Made by a program: the position numbers and the translations under genes. Shown piece by piece: positions 22,897-33,004 of a stretch of DNA of 64,000 nt (its first letter is position 1; the number at the start of each line of letters is the position of its first letter). This DNA is from Fragilaria crotonensis. Taxonomy: Eukaryota; Bacillariophyta; Fragilariophyceae; Fragilariales; Fragilariaceae. Under the pieces are notes generated by a model. That model searched no databases. It had not been told where the DNA came from and worked only from the letters and a program-made list of their open reading frames with translations. The stretch covers positions 1 through 64,000 of the forward strand of contig JAKSYS010000139.1 in assembly GCA_022925895.1 (NCBI GenBank), in the 5' to 3' direction.

Positions 22897-24356
22897 TGCA
22901 GTCTCATGATGAAATGGAAACAAACAGTATGCCTTTTGTGGTGCAGGGTTTTACCAACAAAAAGGGAGGTGCACAAAAATGGTGTCAACGGCCTAAACAG
23001 AAGAAAGACAACAATGCCGTACAAAAGAATGTATAGTACATGTAACTATGACAGAACATATAAAGAACACCGCACACATCAAATCATCAAACATAACAAG
23101 CTTTGGATGCTACATAAATAGAAATTGATATTATATTGGTTTTATTGTGTTTGATAAAATATGTGTATACTTTAAGAGTCCAAAAATGTAACAAAAAGTT
23201 ACAAATCTATACACCTAAAGGCAATACAAAATTATAAGTAACCACCGCAACCTTGCTTGTGATGTGAAATTGCCACTTCCATGCCAAGGACATCCCATTG
23301 TCAGTAACATTGAAAACACATTGGACATAGGACTCCGCAAGCATTGACCATCTAAACCATGCAGGCAATGAAGATGCAGCCAGTTCACATCCATTGGGAC
23401 ATGGATGTTATGATGTTTGCCTGTCAATGCAATCCTGCATTCCCTAGTTCAATGATTAATAACAAGAACTCCAGCTTCTAGGAGGACAGTTGCAGAGCAT
23501 ACACTGCTGGGTTCTTTGTGTCACTGCAAAATCCAATACAATAGGACACGCTCAAGGAATACATTGTTCTCCTCCTATGGGGAAGTCATAGAAGATGTCC
23601 TGAGCTGATGCAGAGAATTGCTCAAGTGACACTCAATTGCCCAAATGTTGAACTATGGACCCAAGTGCCCAAGAATCCAAGCAATAAGTGTCTTCACAAT
23701 AGTTGGCATAAAAGAATTCAACATGATGCATATCCAAGCAAGAAGTCTTGCTATGTTCCCTTCAAATGGTGAGGGGAGGCACTTGGCACCAGCAGCAGAA
23801 CTTGTCTGCGGGCTGGGGAAAGGTCCGGGGGTGCCGCTCTGTAGGCCCCACGTGCACTTTGATGGAACTCAACAAAAACTTGAACCCACTGCAGCAATGG
23901 TGACGAGACCCAGCTCACTTGCCAAGGTTCTCCCACCACCAAAAGAAATAAGTCTTTCCTCTTTATCACCATTTCATACAGGTTTCACCATGAGAGCAAT
24001 CAGCATCAGCTGTCTTGAAAGGAAGAGGGAGACAAATGACCCTCAACTGCTGGATCATGGTCAAGTACAATGACAAGAGGGACAGAGATGAAACCTCAAC
24101 TGGATGGTCAAGTACTATGACAACGCAGAAACATTGCGAATTGCTGACAGCAGTGCTGACCAAGCAACCACATCCATGATTACATTTCATTATGAACATC
24201 AGGTAGAGCATCTTTAAAACTATGTCTGCACAAGTAGATCTGCTGTTGCTTTGAAGCTGGTGCTGCACATTGCAGGAAGAAACTTTGTCGTCTGTTGTTG
24301 TATGATTCTCCGTCTACCTTTAACATCATCTTCATTTCCTGTAGAGGATGACATTT

Positions 24357-24548
24357 AATTGTCAAGAACTATGATCAGAAATTCTGAAATCATCATCCCT
24401 TCCAGAACACTATCACAACCTGCTCCTGTTACAGATTAATGTAGTACTACGACGTCTTTAGGAATTGTCAACCACCATGATCAGAAGAAATTCTGAAATC
24501 ATCATCCCCTCCAACACTTTCAATGCCTGCTCCTGTAACAGCTTTCTG
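24357..24548. repeat. Tandem duplication of about 90 bp
   Basis: 24357-24443 and 24464-24548 share GAAATTCTGAAATCATCATC and a GCCTGCTCCTGT/ACCTGCTCCTGT end at an offset of about 107 bp. Confidence 0.75.
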
Positions 24549-25748
24549 GAGTACTTCATTTTAAGGAGTACTTGAACAATAATGCTGCACCTCTTCAGGA
24601 ACTGCTGGTGCTAGTAGCTAATACTAGCTAGTACTAGCTAGTCCTGGATCTCACCATAATTCTTGAGAAGAATCTGCAGAGGAAACATTGATCTCTTCTG
24701 TTGAGTGGCTTCTTGTTCAGGGTTTGATGTGTTCAATGGAATTTTTGGCATCACATGAGACTGTACTCGTTACTATTCATCCGTTGGAATCCTGCTGCCG
24801 TGGACCAGCCAATATTCTTGTTTATTAGTACTCCAGCATTTCTGTTTGGATCACCTTGTTAAACCAGTTCTAAAGAAAATGGTCATGTGACCAGCTCTGC
24901 CACTGTGCCCCATGGGCTTGGATATTTATAAATCAGAGAAACAATCATCGCTTCATATAGGTGATTACCAGTTCTGATTGTGGCTGCAGAGCTTTGGGTG
25001 ATGTTATGATCATGACGTACTCGAGCAACAAAGAAAGCTTGACATACTCCTCTAAGCCATGAAGATTGAGGACCTTTTCTGCCTCCTGCCTTTAGAAAGA
25101 ACAGCTGTTGCGACTCACATCATCTTCTGTTGTGATGAATTACAGAAAAGGGCATGTTGTCGACGTATGATAGCATGTATGTGACGAGCCCAGGACAGAC
25201 GACCTGCTGTGACGCAAACTTGTGAAGTACTTGTCCATCTAGTCCAGTACTTGTATATACGTTGTATGCATAGGAGTTTCCGTATGCGTACCAGGTACCA
25301 CTGGGTACGTATGAGATAGCCAGAATCGAGAACTGCGAATGACACAAACCGGTCAGAAGTCAGAACCTTCGAACTTTGAACATTCGGAGATTCACCTTCC
25401 AACGGTCCATCAACCGCAAAAACATGAATAATTTCTGTCGTTCCACTCGAAATGGTAGTTGCGCACTCTTGTCCTGTTCAAAATTAACACATCGAACACT
25501 GATGATTCTGGACTGTTGTTCCAGGGCAAATAGCAGAACACTTGAAACGTGCACTACTACTCACTACATCTATACTCACCAGTGACCAGGAGGAACTTGC
25601 AATTTTGTCACTTATTACAGGTACCTGGCTTGTATAGTAGGTTTACTTCTGTTGATACTATACCTGTTTCGACTATCGAGTATCGACGATCGACTATCGA
25701 CATCTCAAGTGCAAGTCAGCGACCACCGGCTATCGGGTAGTGTAACGA

Positions 25749-26423
25749 GTGACAAGTGTGATCACCAAAGGAAAGGGTAGAATGTCGCTCCATGGAATCG
25801 CCGAAGGTTCAGCAAAGGTCGTCCTCCTTGGAGACAGTGGGGTGGGCAAAAGCAGCGTGGCCTTGCGCTTCACCAGGAACGAATTCCGACCCTATTGTGA
25901 ATCAACGATTGGAGCGAGTTTCATGACAAAAGCAGTTCTCGTCCCTCCTCCTTCGGTCGTTGAGGGTGGTGAGTCGGCCAGGAACGAAGACGAAATAGAC
26001 GCAGATTTAGCCACAGAGACAGAGGCACAATCCATTCCTGTCAAACCAAGAAGAGTTCAATTCAATATTTGGGACACTGCTGGACAAGAAAAGTATGCTT
26101 CGTTGGCACCCATGTACTATCGTGGAGCTGCTGCTTCTATCCTGGTTTACGATATAACCAATCGAGCTTCATTTCAGGTCTTGAAAGCGTGGGCTGAAGA
26201 GCTCCACAACCGCGGCCCATCCGACATTGTCATCGTCGTTTGCGGAAACAAGTTGGACTTGGAGGAAGCCAGGCAAGTCCCGCTACAAGAAGCGGAAGAC
26301 TTTGCGGCAGAGATAGGCGCTTTCTGCATAGAAACCAGCGCACGTGACGATGCTAATATTGAGAGTATGTTCGTGGAGTTGGCGAGGCGCTTACCCAAAA
26401 TCAACTCTGCAAACACAAGATGA
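25749..26423 (+). CDS. Rab5-like small GTPase, C-terminal tail out of frame
   Basis: Rab5-type GTPases control early endosome fusion as membrane-anchored GTP switches. All G motifs are present: GDSGVGKS (28-35), STIG with switch I Thr53, WDTAGQE (108-114), NKLD (167-170) and ETSA (195-198). GASF after switch I is Rab5-like. A charged insert of about 35 residues (63-98) between switch I and strand beta-3 is unusual. The frame ends in NSANTR without cysteines. The +1 frame, from about 26401 to 26478, encodes a tail ending GGPSKRFCC and a stop, a perfect double-cysteine prenylation end. One extra base in the A-run 26397-26400 explains this. The second Met (MSLHGIAEG, 25782) is an equally good start. 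Confidence 0.9.
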   Translation: MTSVITKGKGRMSLHGIAEGSAKVVLLGDSGVGKSSVALRFTRNEFRPYCESTIGASFMTKAVLVPPPSVVEGGESARNEDEIDADLATETEAQSIPVKPRRVQFNIWDTAGQEKYASLAPMYYRGAAASILVYDITNRASFQVLKAWAEELHNRGPSDIVIVVCGNKLDLEEARQVPLQEAEDFAAEIGAFCIETSARDDANIESMFVELARRLPKINSANTR

Positions 26424-26686
26424 CGATGCAGGAGTATCCTTGAGACTTGGCGGACCATCAAAACGATTTTGTTGTTGATAGTAACAGTTGAATGTAAACG
26501 AAGCGGCAGTTGATAAGCACCACAGCATGATCATACGCACACCATCTCAATCATAGCGTAATCGTAACGGCGTTGTATTGAGTACTGAGTATTGGATATT
26601 GAAACAATGATCTCTAGATTCCATGCGGTGTTGTTTGGTCACCGAAAGTACCAGGTTGTGTCCTGCGTGGTATACTCGAGCACAGT
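26424..26686. other. Convergent 3' region with out-of-frame Rab tail
   Basis: 26424-26478 holds most of the out-of-frame -CC tail of the Rab5-like gene. The rest separates it from the V-ATPase gene on the other strand. Confidence 0.6.
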
Positions 26687-27496
26687 TTATCCCATCGCCG
26701 CAACTGGGAATGTGCAAGAGTTACTCTGAATAATTCCAACAATGATTCCGAAGATACCAAGAGCTGAAGCAAAAATTTCGACAATAAGGATCTTGACGAA
26801 AAGAGAAGGATCTTGGGCATCGGCTAGGGGCACAACTAGATCCAGCAACACCAACAGATACTCCCGAAGCGATGTTAGTCAAACCAACAGAGAGGCCAGC
26901 AGAGAACATTCCGTATCCGGCGTAATAATAACCACTGAAGTCCCAGGCGTCGTCCAACAAATAAGTCGCTTCATCTGGTTTCTTCACTTTGTTGGCCAAG
27001 ATAATTGCCATAATCACCCCGTAAATAGCCGTCGCTTCGCAGAAAATGACACTGGTTGGTGAAGAGAACAATGGTGAGTGCGAAGATTCGTGTCTGCAAG
27101 CGTATCTGGTCATGAAGTGCATCGATTGCAAGCATTTTCGCTGTTGGCGATCGACGTTGATCGCAATTCACAACTTTCGTTTCCACCGTGACAAGTGAAT
27201 TTGCGAAGTCGCAGACCAAAGCCATGTCATAGGGTCGTCCATTTTGCGATCACGGAGCGTAGAACGCACGTAAATTCGTACCTGATCAAGTTTTTGCTTC
27301 TAATTCTGGGAGCTTTCACGGCAGCACCGACGAGACTCGATCCAGTAAGCCAAATTCCCCAAGCAGCACCTACAACAGACAATCCAAGACCGAACGCAAT
27401 GCCGAAGTTGGCGTAACCATACGGCGACATGTGGGTGAGGACTTCGCCCCACCCAGCATTGCAAAATCGCGACACACACTTGTCGGCGTACGACAT
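26687..27496 (-). CDS. VMA16: V-ATPase proteolipid subunit c'' (V0 sector), one intron, one frameshift
   Basis: Subunit c'' is part of the proton-conducting c-ring of the vacuolar ATPase. Exon 1 (27496-27282) encodes [12 protein letters not shown] and the helices around [20 protein letters not shown]. Exon 2 starts at 27051 with [20 protein letters not shown], where the Glu after FC is the proton-carrying residue. [20 protein letters not shown] follows. A 230 bp GT-AG intron (27052-27281) joins NLI to SVIF in frame. After GSSCA the frame is lost. The other frame continues [14 protein letters not shown] to the stop at 26687, as expected for the last helix. The cause is one extra base in the G-run 26827-26830 (plus strand). 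As the protein should be essential, a consensus error is likely. An in-frame upstream ATG at 27580 exists. Confidence 0.9.
27052..27281 (-). other. Intron of the VMA16 gene
   Basis: Donor GTACGA, acceptor AACCAG on the minus strand, 230 bp. Removal restores the conserved NLISVIFCE junction. Confidence 0.85.
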
Positions 27497-29451
27497 GGTC
27501 TTTTTTGTGAAGGTCAAAAGGGATGCGAGCAACGCGCCACTTGATAACGGCCCTCGGTGTCTTCGGAGTTCGCACTTCACGAACAGTGCATCGAAATCGC
27601 CGCCAAAGACGAGCCGGCCATCATACCAGTGTTGGATATTAGTACTAGCTGCTACGGCAGTGTTAGAGTTCTGAGTACTACTCGTAGATACAGTACTGGA
27701 ATACCTGGTACTCTAGCACTATGCATGCATATATCATACGGTTTTTCACTATGCTGCTCGCTACATGCATACTGGAGTCGTGTAACCTGGTACCGTCTGA
27801 AATGCCAGTACAGTACCGGTACGGCATTAGCCATTAGCCGAAGAAAAAAAATCTGCGCCGCTACCAATACACTAAAAGACTAAGTACTGCCGGCTGCCGG
27901 CACACTTACTACAGTAACAGTACCAGTACCTGCACCCTTTATCACTACTGAGTATATCATTTGTTATACAGTATGCGTATGACATACTCCTCGGAGTGCC
28001 ATTGGTATTACTGTACCATTACTTACTGTATCAAGTACTACGTATCACATCTACTGTACAGCTGTATCATAGATGTACTATCATACCAGGTAGGTAACTT
28101 GAGTTTGGAGTAGACCCTCTTGAACTCAGAACTGAGAACTTCACTATGTATCATAGTGTGGAGTGTGGACTGCATGTTTAGATGCATAATGCATACTGTA
28201 CATACAGTAGTACAAGTACATAGAAGTGCAACGGAAGATTGTGTTTGCAGTTGCGCAGCATACATCAGATCCCAAACCTGTGGATGACAGAGATGTGTTC
28301 AGCTATTGAATATGATCATGGTGTTTGGTTAACAAAAAATGCACAATGCTTATCTACTATTGAAAAAAGTATTGAGGAATCTACAGCATGCTATTAACAC
28401 ATTAATTGAATCCACACTCCTCATAACCACCCAAACCAATTTGGTTGGAGTCCTTTGCAAATATGGTCAGGGAGTCATCATATTATTCAGATAACTCAAA
28501 TGCACTAGGAGTAGCAGGTGGCTATAGGCAGATGCATAAAGATGCTGATGTGCAGGACTGCACTGCGCAGTCACAAAGGCAGTGCATCTGCAGCAAGTGT
28601 CAATTACAAACAAGTGTTGGCACGAATGAGTCAGCCACAGGTGGTTCAACATCAGATACAGCTGCTTACTCACATGATGCAGATGGGTAGTAGTACATAG
28701 GCAGTAGTGTACTGCTGAAGGTACTAGACTTCTAGCAATGAATAGAAGAAGAAAATGTATCATGTTGCAGATTCCAAAACAACAAGGAGAGTGATATTCT
28801 TTCCCAGCATGGGATCATGTGGCTGTGATGAAACAAACAGCATTCTTCTTCACAGGGTAGCAAGTCTAGTACTGGTTGGTCTATGAGCACATGCTCTCAT
28901 AAAGATACTCCTCACCCAGCATCAGAAAATACAAACACCATGCTTGATCATGGGTGCAATGTGAATTTGAATTGCAGCAGTATAATTGTTGTCCTGCTAA
29001 AATGGTGGGTGTTTAATTAAACAAGGTAATCATAATGTCGTAATAAAGCTGCTGACAATGATTGTCATAACAATTGCGATGCATGAGGATGAGGATCATG
29101 CATGACATCCTCTTTTTTAATAACACTTTTCTTCTCCTGCCGCAGAGACGACACCTAAGGGTGGTGGACAAACTTCTTGTACACTGAGACCTCGGAACCA
29201 ATGCCATGGTCGATGCCATTTTCTTGTCAGCAATAATAAAGTAACAGACCAAAATTAATGTAACTTCCAATAGTTCTTGACTTGTATCTCAAGACATGCT
29301 CACTCAGGATGTACACAACATGACTTAAAAGGTGATTACAAAGCTCTCTGTACTTCAGCATTTAATATCAAAAAGAGTACTGCATGAATTCAGTTCATTT
29401 CTGTTCATCATACCTCACTCTACACTCTGCTGGAGTGATCCAGTACAAGTA
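27497..29451. other. Intergenic, no gene seen
   Basis: The first part (27.6-28.3 kb) is rich in GTAC and AGTACT. The rest is AT-richer. An 81-codon frame at 28445-28690 has no recognisable domain or context. Confidence 0.5.
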
Positions 29452-29926
29452 TAAACCATATAGTGGGACGGGTTTTTTTCAAAGAGTAGTGGGACGCCAA
29501 CCAAAATGGTCGTTTTCACACTTAATGCATCCCTGAAGGCTGTAGATTGCGCTACTTAAGAACGGTAGCGAACACTTATTCAGCAGGGGTTACACTTGGA
29601 TGTTATGGAAAACTTGGTACGCATCAAAAGTTATGATGCCCAAAAGTCGAGTAAATGTTTTGGCGGCAGAAAGTGGATCAAGGTGGATCGGGAATTGTTT
29701 TCAAAATTGGCAACACGATAAATGCACGACAGTCCCACTACTCAGTTAAAAAATCGACTAAAAAAAGTCTCCGACTAAACATATCTTTCTTGCTATCCGT
29801 CCTTTCGCCATTCTACTTCGACCAGTTTGTGCGCTCTACAATTCTGAACGTTTTGAGGTGCTTTCGGTCTCTAACGACCGGTTTTTTGGTATCGATACTT
29901 TTTTTTTAGTCCCACTATATGGTTTA
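29452..29926. mobile_element. Candidate TA-flanked inverted-repeat element (MITE-like)
   Basis: The 18-mers at 29452-29469 and 29909-29926 are perfect inverted copies (TAAACCATATAGTGGGAC). The outermost bases are TA at both ends, as in Tc1/mariner-type insertions, so the element proper would be 29454-29924. Inside, a second inverted pair, GTAGTGGGAC near 29483-29492 and its complement near 29733-29742, repeats the same AGTGGGAC core. No transposase frame is present. An 84-codon open frame (29655-29909) has no known domain. Confidence 0.65.
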
Positions 29927-30843
29927 AACATGTACCTAGTAGGTAAACGCTACAACCGCAACTTTACTACCGGTAGAGCACTCCGAGCGAATGGTGTTCA
30001 CAGTACTAGTTCTGATTATTCTACCACAGCATAGATCTTTTACTAGCATGACACTTGAACCAGTACAAGTAGTATTGATAACAAAACAACAAGGAGAATA
30101 GAAATTGGGACAATCACAGTTTTGACGTGATTAACTGGAAAGCCCCCGGTAAGGGTTTCAAGGCTTGTATTGGTCAGCAGACACATATCATTGAAATGGA
30201 CCTCAAACGCCTTCCAACAGATAGCCAGCAAAGCAGGAGAGATGGCAGCACATGCCGATGTCTGACCTGTACATCACTATTGGAGGGTAGAGATCATATC
30301 CATGATTGATGAAGGTCACAATCAAGGGTGGAGTGCTGGAGGTGTTGATTTGAGGCAGCAGTCCAAGCATTTCATGCCAATGATGAAAACAGCTGAAGCA
30401 ACGTCACCAAACCACTTGAGGGAAACGTAGACGTATCACCAATCCTGTTTCTGAACAAAATCTGAACAATTATATCATTGACCAAAATGCCATTGGGTGG
30501 AGGCAAGTTTCCAAAAGATTCTCAATTGAATAGAGGAGTTAGGCACCAGAAAAAAATGAATTTCAAGTGGATGGGCAGAATATGATGGCAGCAGAAGGAG
30601 TTTATACTAGTGTTGCTGTGAGACCAATGGAAAACTTGACGGAAACCAAGAAGTACACGGACACGATGAAGTTACATGACCATGAGGCTTGCGTTCCTGT
30701 TCTCAAGTTCACCGTCAAGAAAGTTTGAACTGCTGCCGCTGCCGCACACATGACGACGTCGGAGATCAGACACGTATGAATACAGTGTATAGTGTACCAG
30801 GTACTTGTAATTGTTCTTGTACATGTACATTTCCCGAAAGACA
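29927..30843. other. Intergenic, upstream of the AAA ATPase
   Basis: No gene is supported. Short frames on both strands lack domains. GTAC-rich words stand close to the AAA gene start (30780-30830). Confidence 0.5.
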
Positions 30844-32973
30844 ATGGCCAACGATGCTTGGCTAGGGTTATGCGAAATACCTGCCGAGCTCTGTGAAGAG
30901 TACCACTTATCTCCACTTGATGCTATCGTCATTCATGATTCGTCGAACGCGGAGTTGACGTCGACGGTCGCGCAGGTAATCCCATCCAAGTTGTCTGATA
31001 TTCGCCTCCATCCCTTGCTGCACGAATTCTTGTGCCGAGCCTCCACAGACGAGAAATCGGAGGGCTTTCAAATCCATGCTCTTCCTATCGAAGATCCGGT
31101 TGAAGATCTTATACAAAGATCGTGTTGGAAATTTCAGAAAGCAAAGGTTATTTGCGATTTGGACGAGAGCGCAGTATGTGATGCGACGATCGTATACTGC
31201 GATGGCGATCAACCGACCAGCCGAGAAATCGAGATGGCGCTCGAGGGACGTATACTGAAACCAAATACCACAATCGCTGTTTCGTATGCCATGGGGATGT
31301 GCATACTTGTTGTCAACTCCGTTTCTATCTCGGACCCAGATGCAGTCTATCGTGTCGGGCCAGGCACGACAGTGCGGTTGACGCGCATGGATCAGGCCTC
31401 GGATCCAACCGAGGATATGAATGATATCCAGTGGGAAGTCGACTGTCCTGGTTACGAGGGCCTTTTGGAAGAGCTCTTCTCATTGTGCACAACTCGAGGC
31501 TTCGCGGCACCGTCGGGGATCCTCCTGACTGGGTGTTCAGGTGTTGGAAAGACACGTCTGGCATCCTGCCTCGCAAACAAGATTATGAACGCCAATGGCG
31601 GCCTCGTGCATTGGGTTTCATGTCAGGATTTAATTATGAGAGCATCGTGGGCATCTGAATCGGAAATGTTGGAGCTTCTGATCCCCGGGAAATTAGTTTC
31701 TTTGGTTGTGTTGGATGATCTTCACCTTTTGAGTTCCGATGACATCGATGTAAGCAATCGTGATCACGAGTATACGCTTCTTCGAAATTCAGTAATGGGA
31801 TCCTTGCATCAGCTGACTGGGACAGTGGTGCTTGGAATTTGCCGGATGGTATCAAACTTGCCTTCACAGTTGTTTCGGATTGACAGATTGGAGAAGGAAG
31901 TACGAATGGAACCTCCAACACAGATCCAACGACATGCAATCTTGTCAAGTCTAATTCCGAATCATCCCAAGTGGATTTTGGCGCTGACTGGACCGACTGC
32001 TGGTTTTGTAGCTGCCGACTTGCACCGAATGTATGCCGATGCTTGGACGTCATCACAGGCCCGGTCGGATACTCTTCAATGGCACGACTTGAGGGAAGCT
32101 GTTCACCGCGCAACGCCTTCGGAACTAGCGCTGCTTGATGTGTCTAGACCGCATCTATTTTCAGATGGAACCGTTCAAAGCCCGTTGGAGATGCATAGGC
32201 GAAGCTGGGAGAAATTTGGAGGGTACGCTGATGTCAAGAAAAGAATCTTTCGCACGGTTGTGGCACCTTGGCATCGTCATTTGAAGGCTGAAGGGCCCTC
32301 AATCTTTGGACTCAACCCTCCTCGCGGCGTCCTTTTTCACGGTCCGTCAGGTACGGGGAAAACTTTGGCAGCGAGCTGTCTGGCCGGTTCATTAGGGTTG
32401 AACGTTGTGAAGGTCCGGGCGTCGGATGTGCTAGATCAATGGCTAGGAGGATCGGAAGCGGCGATTCGGACATTATTCAACAGAGCCAGGGGTGCACAGC
32501 CTTGTATTCTCTACTTCGATGAAATAGATGCGATTGCAAGCAATCGTGAGCAAGAAGGTGCCGAAAGCGACGTTTCGTCGCGGATCTTGACCACGCTCTT
32601 GAATGAGTTAGACGGTATTTCAAGCACAACCAACGGCGGTGTACTTGTCCTAGCTTGCACAAATCGCCTTGGCGATCTTGACGCAGCCCTGCTTCGCCCT
32701 GGACGGCTGGAGGAGCACATTGAGCTGAAGCTTCCATCATGTGAAGATCTAAAGTTTATACTACAATCACACCTTGCAAATGTCCCTATCGCAGAGGGAG
32801 TGAACCTGGAGGACTTCGCTGAAGTCTTCTTCGAATTGCGAGCAACCGGCGCCGACGTAGAGGGAGTTTGTCGGGATGCGTGTTCCCTCGCCATGAGAAC
32901 ATTGGAGGAGAGCGATTATGTTGTGCTGACGTTCGAAGCGCTGGATACGGCGCTGCGTGCCTGGAAAAGATGA
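30844..32973 (+). CDS. Tandem AAA+ ATPase, AFG2/SPATA5-like
   Basis: A type II AAA+ protein with two ATPase domains, of the Cdc48/AFG2 group. Such proteins unfold or remodel protein complexes; AFG2 acts in 60S ribosome maturation. D1 has Walker A GCSGVGKT (230-237), but its Walker B reads VVLDDLH, with Asp292 where the catalytic Glu is expected. D2 is canonical: GPSGTGKT (500-507), LYFDEIDA (Asp559-Glu560) and the R-finger motif LLRPGRLEEH. The N-domain (about 1-190) is poorly conserved. I chose ATG 30844 because of its ACAATGG context; an in-frame ATG at 30811 would add 11 residues. The length of 709 aa suits the family. Its 3' end lies only 31 bp from the stop of the SLC4 gene on the other strand. 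The exact subfamily (AFG2, SPATA5L1-like, other) is unsure. Confidence 0.85.
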   Translation: MANDAWLGLCEIPAELCEEYHLSPLDAIVIHDSSNAELTSTVAQVIPSKLSDIRLHPLLHEFLCRASTDEKSEGFQIHALPIEDPVEDLIQRSCWKFQKAKVICDLDESAVCDATIVYCDGDQPTSREIEMALEGRILKPNTTIAVSYAMGMCILVVNSVSISDPDAVYRVGPGTTVRLTRMDQASDPTEDMNDIQWEVDCPGYEGLLEELFSLCTTRGFAAPSGILLTGCSGVGKTRLASCLANKIMNANGGLVHWVSCQDLIMRASWASESEMLELLIPGKLVSLVVLDDLHLLSSDDIDVSNRDHEYTLLRNSVMGSLHQLTGTVVLGICRMVSNLPSQLFRIDRLEKEVRMEPPTQIQRHAILSSLIPNHPKWILALTGPTAGFVAADLHRMYADAWTSSQARSDTLQWHDLREAVHRATPSELALLDVSRPHLFSDGTVQSPLEMHRRSWEKFGGYADVKKRIFRTVVAPWHRHLKAEGPSIFGLNPPRGVLFHGPSGTGKTLAASCLAGSLGLNVVKVRASDVLDQWLGGSEAAIRTLFNRARGAQPCILYFDEIDAIASNREQEGAESDVSSRILTTLLNELDGISSTTNGGVLVLACTNRLGDLDAALLRPGRLEEHIELKLPSCEDLKFILQSHLANVPIAEGVNLEDFAEVFFELRATGADVEGVCRDACSLAMRTLEESDYVVLTFEALDTALRAWKR

Positions 32974-33004
32974 AAAAATAGATCAATTCAATTTTTACGT
33001 CTTA

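Larger units (their letters stand above)
21915..25748. other. Gene-poor stretch with local duplications
   Basis: No intact gene is recognised over 3.8 kb. A minus-strand remnant at about 22120-22320 reads like decayed coding sequence (GVSIREVVQQLMEGAQKVQE). A plus frame at 23645-24073 has no recognisable domain. 25.2-25.7 kb is GTAC-rich and is the upstream region of the Rab gene. Confidence 0.5.

Noticed and set aside
23645-24073. 142-codon open frame on the plus strand
   Set aside because: No recognisable motif, no neighbour exons, and composition like the surrounding non-coding DNA.
28445-28690. 81-codon plus-strand frame
   Set aside because: No domain, low complexity at the end, and no supporting signals around it.
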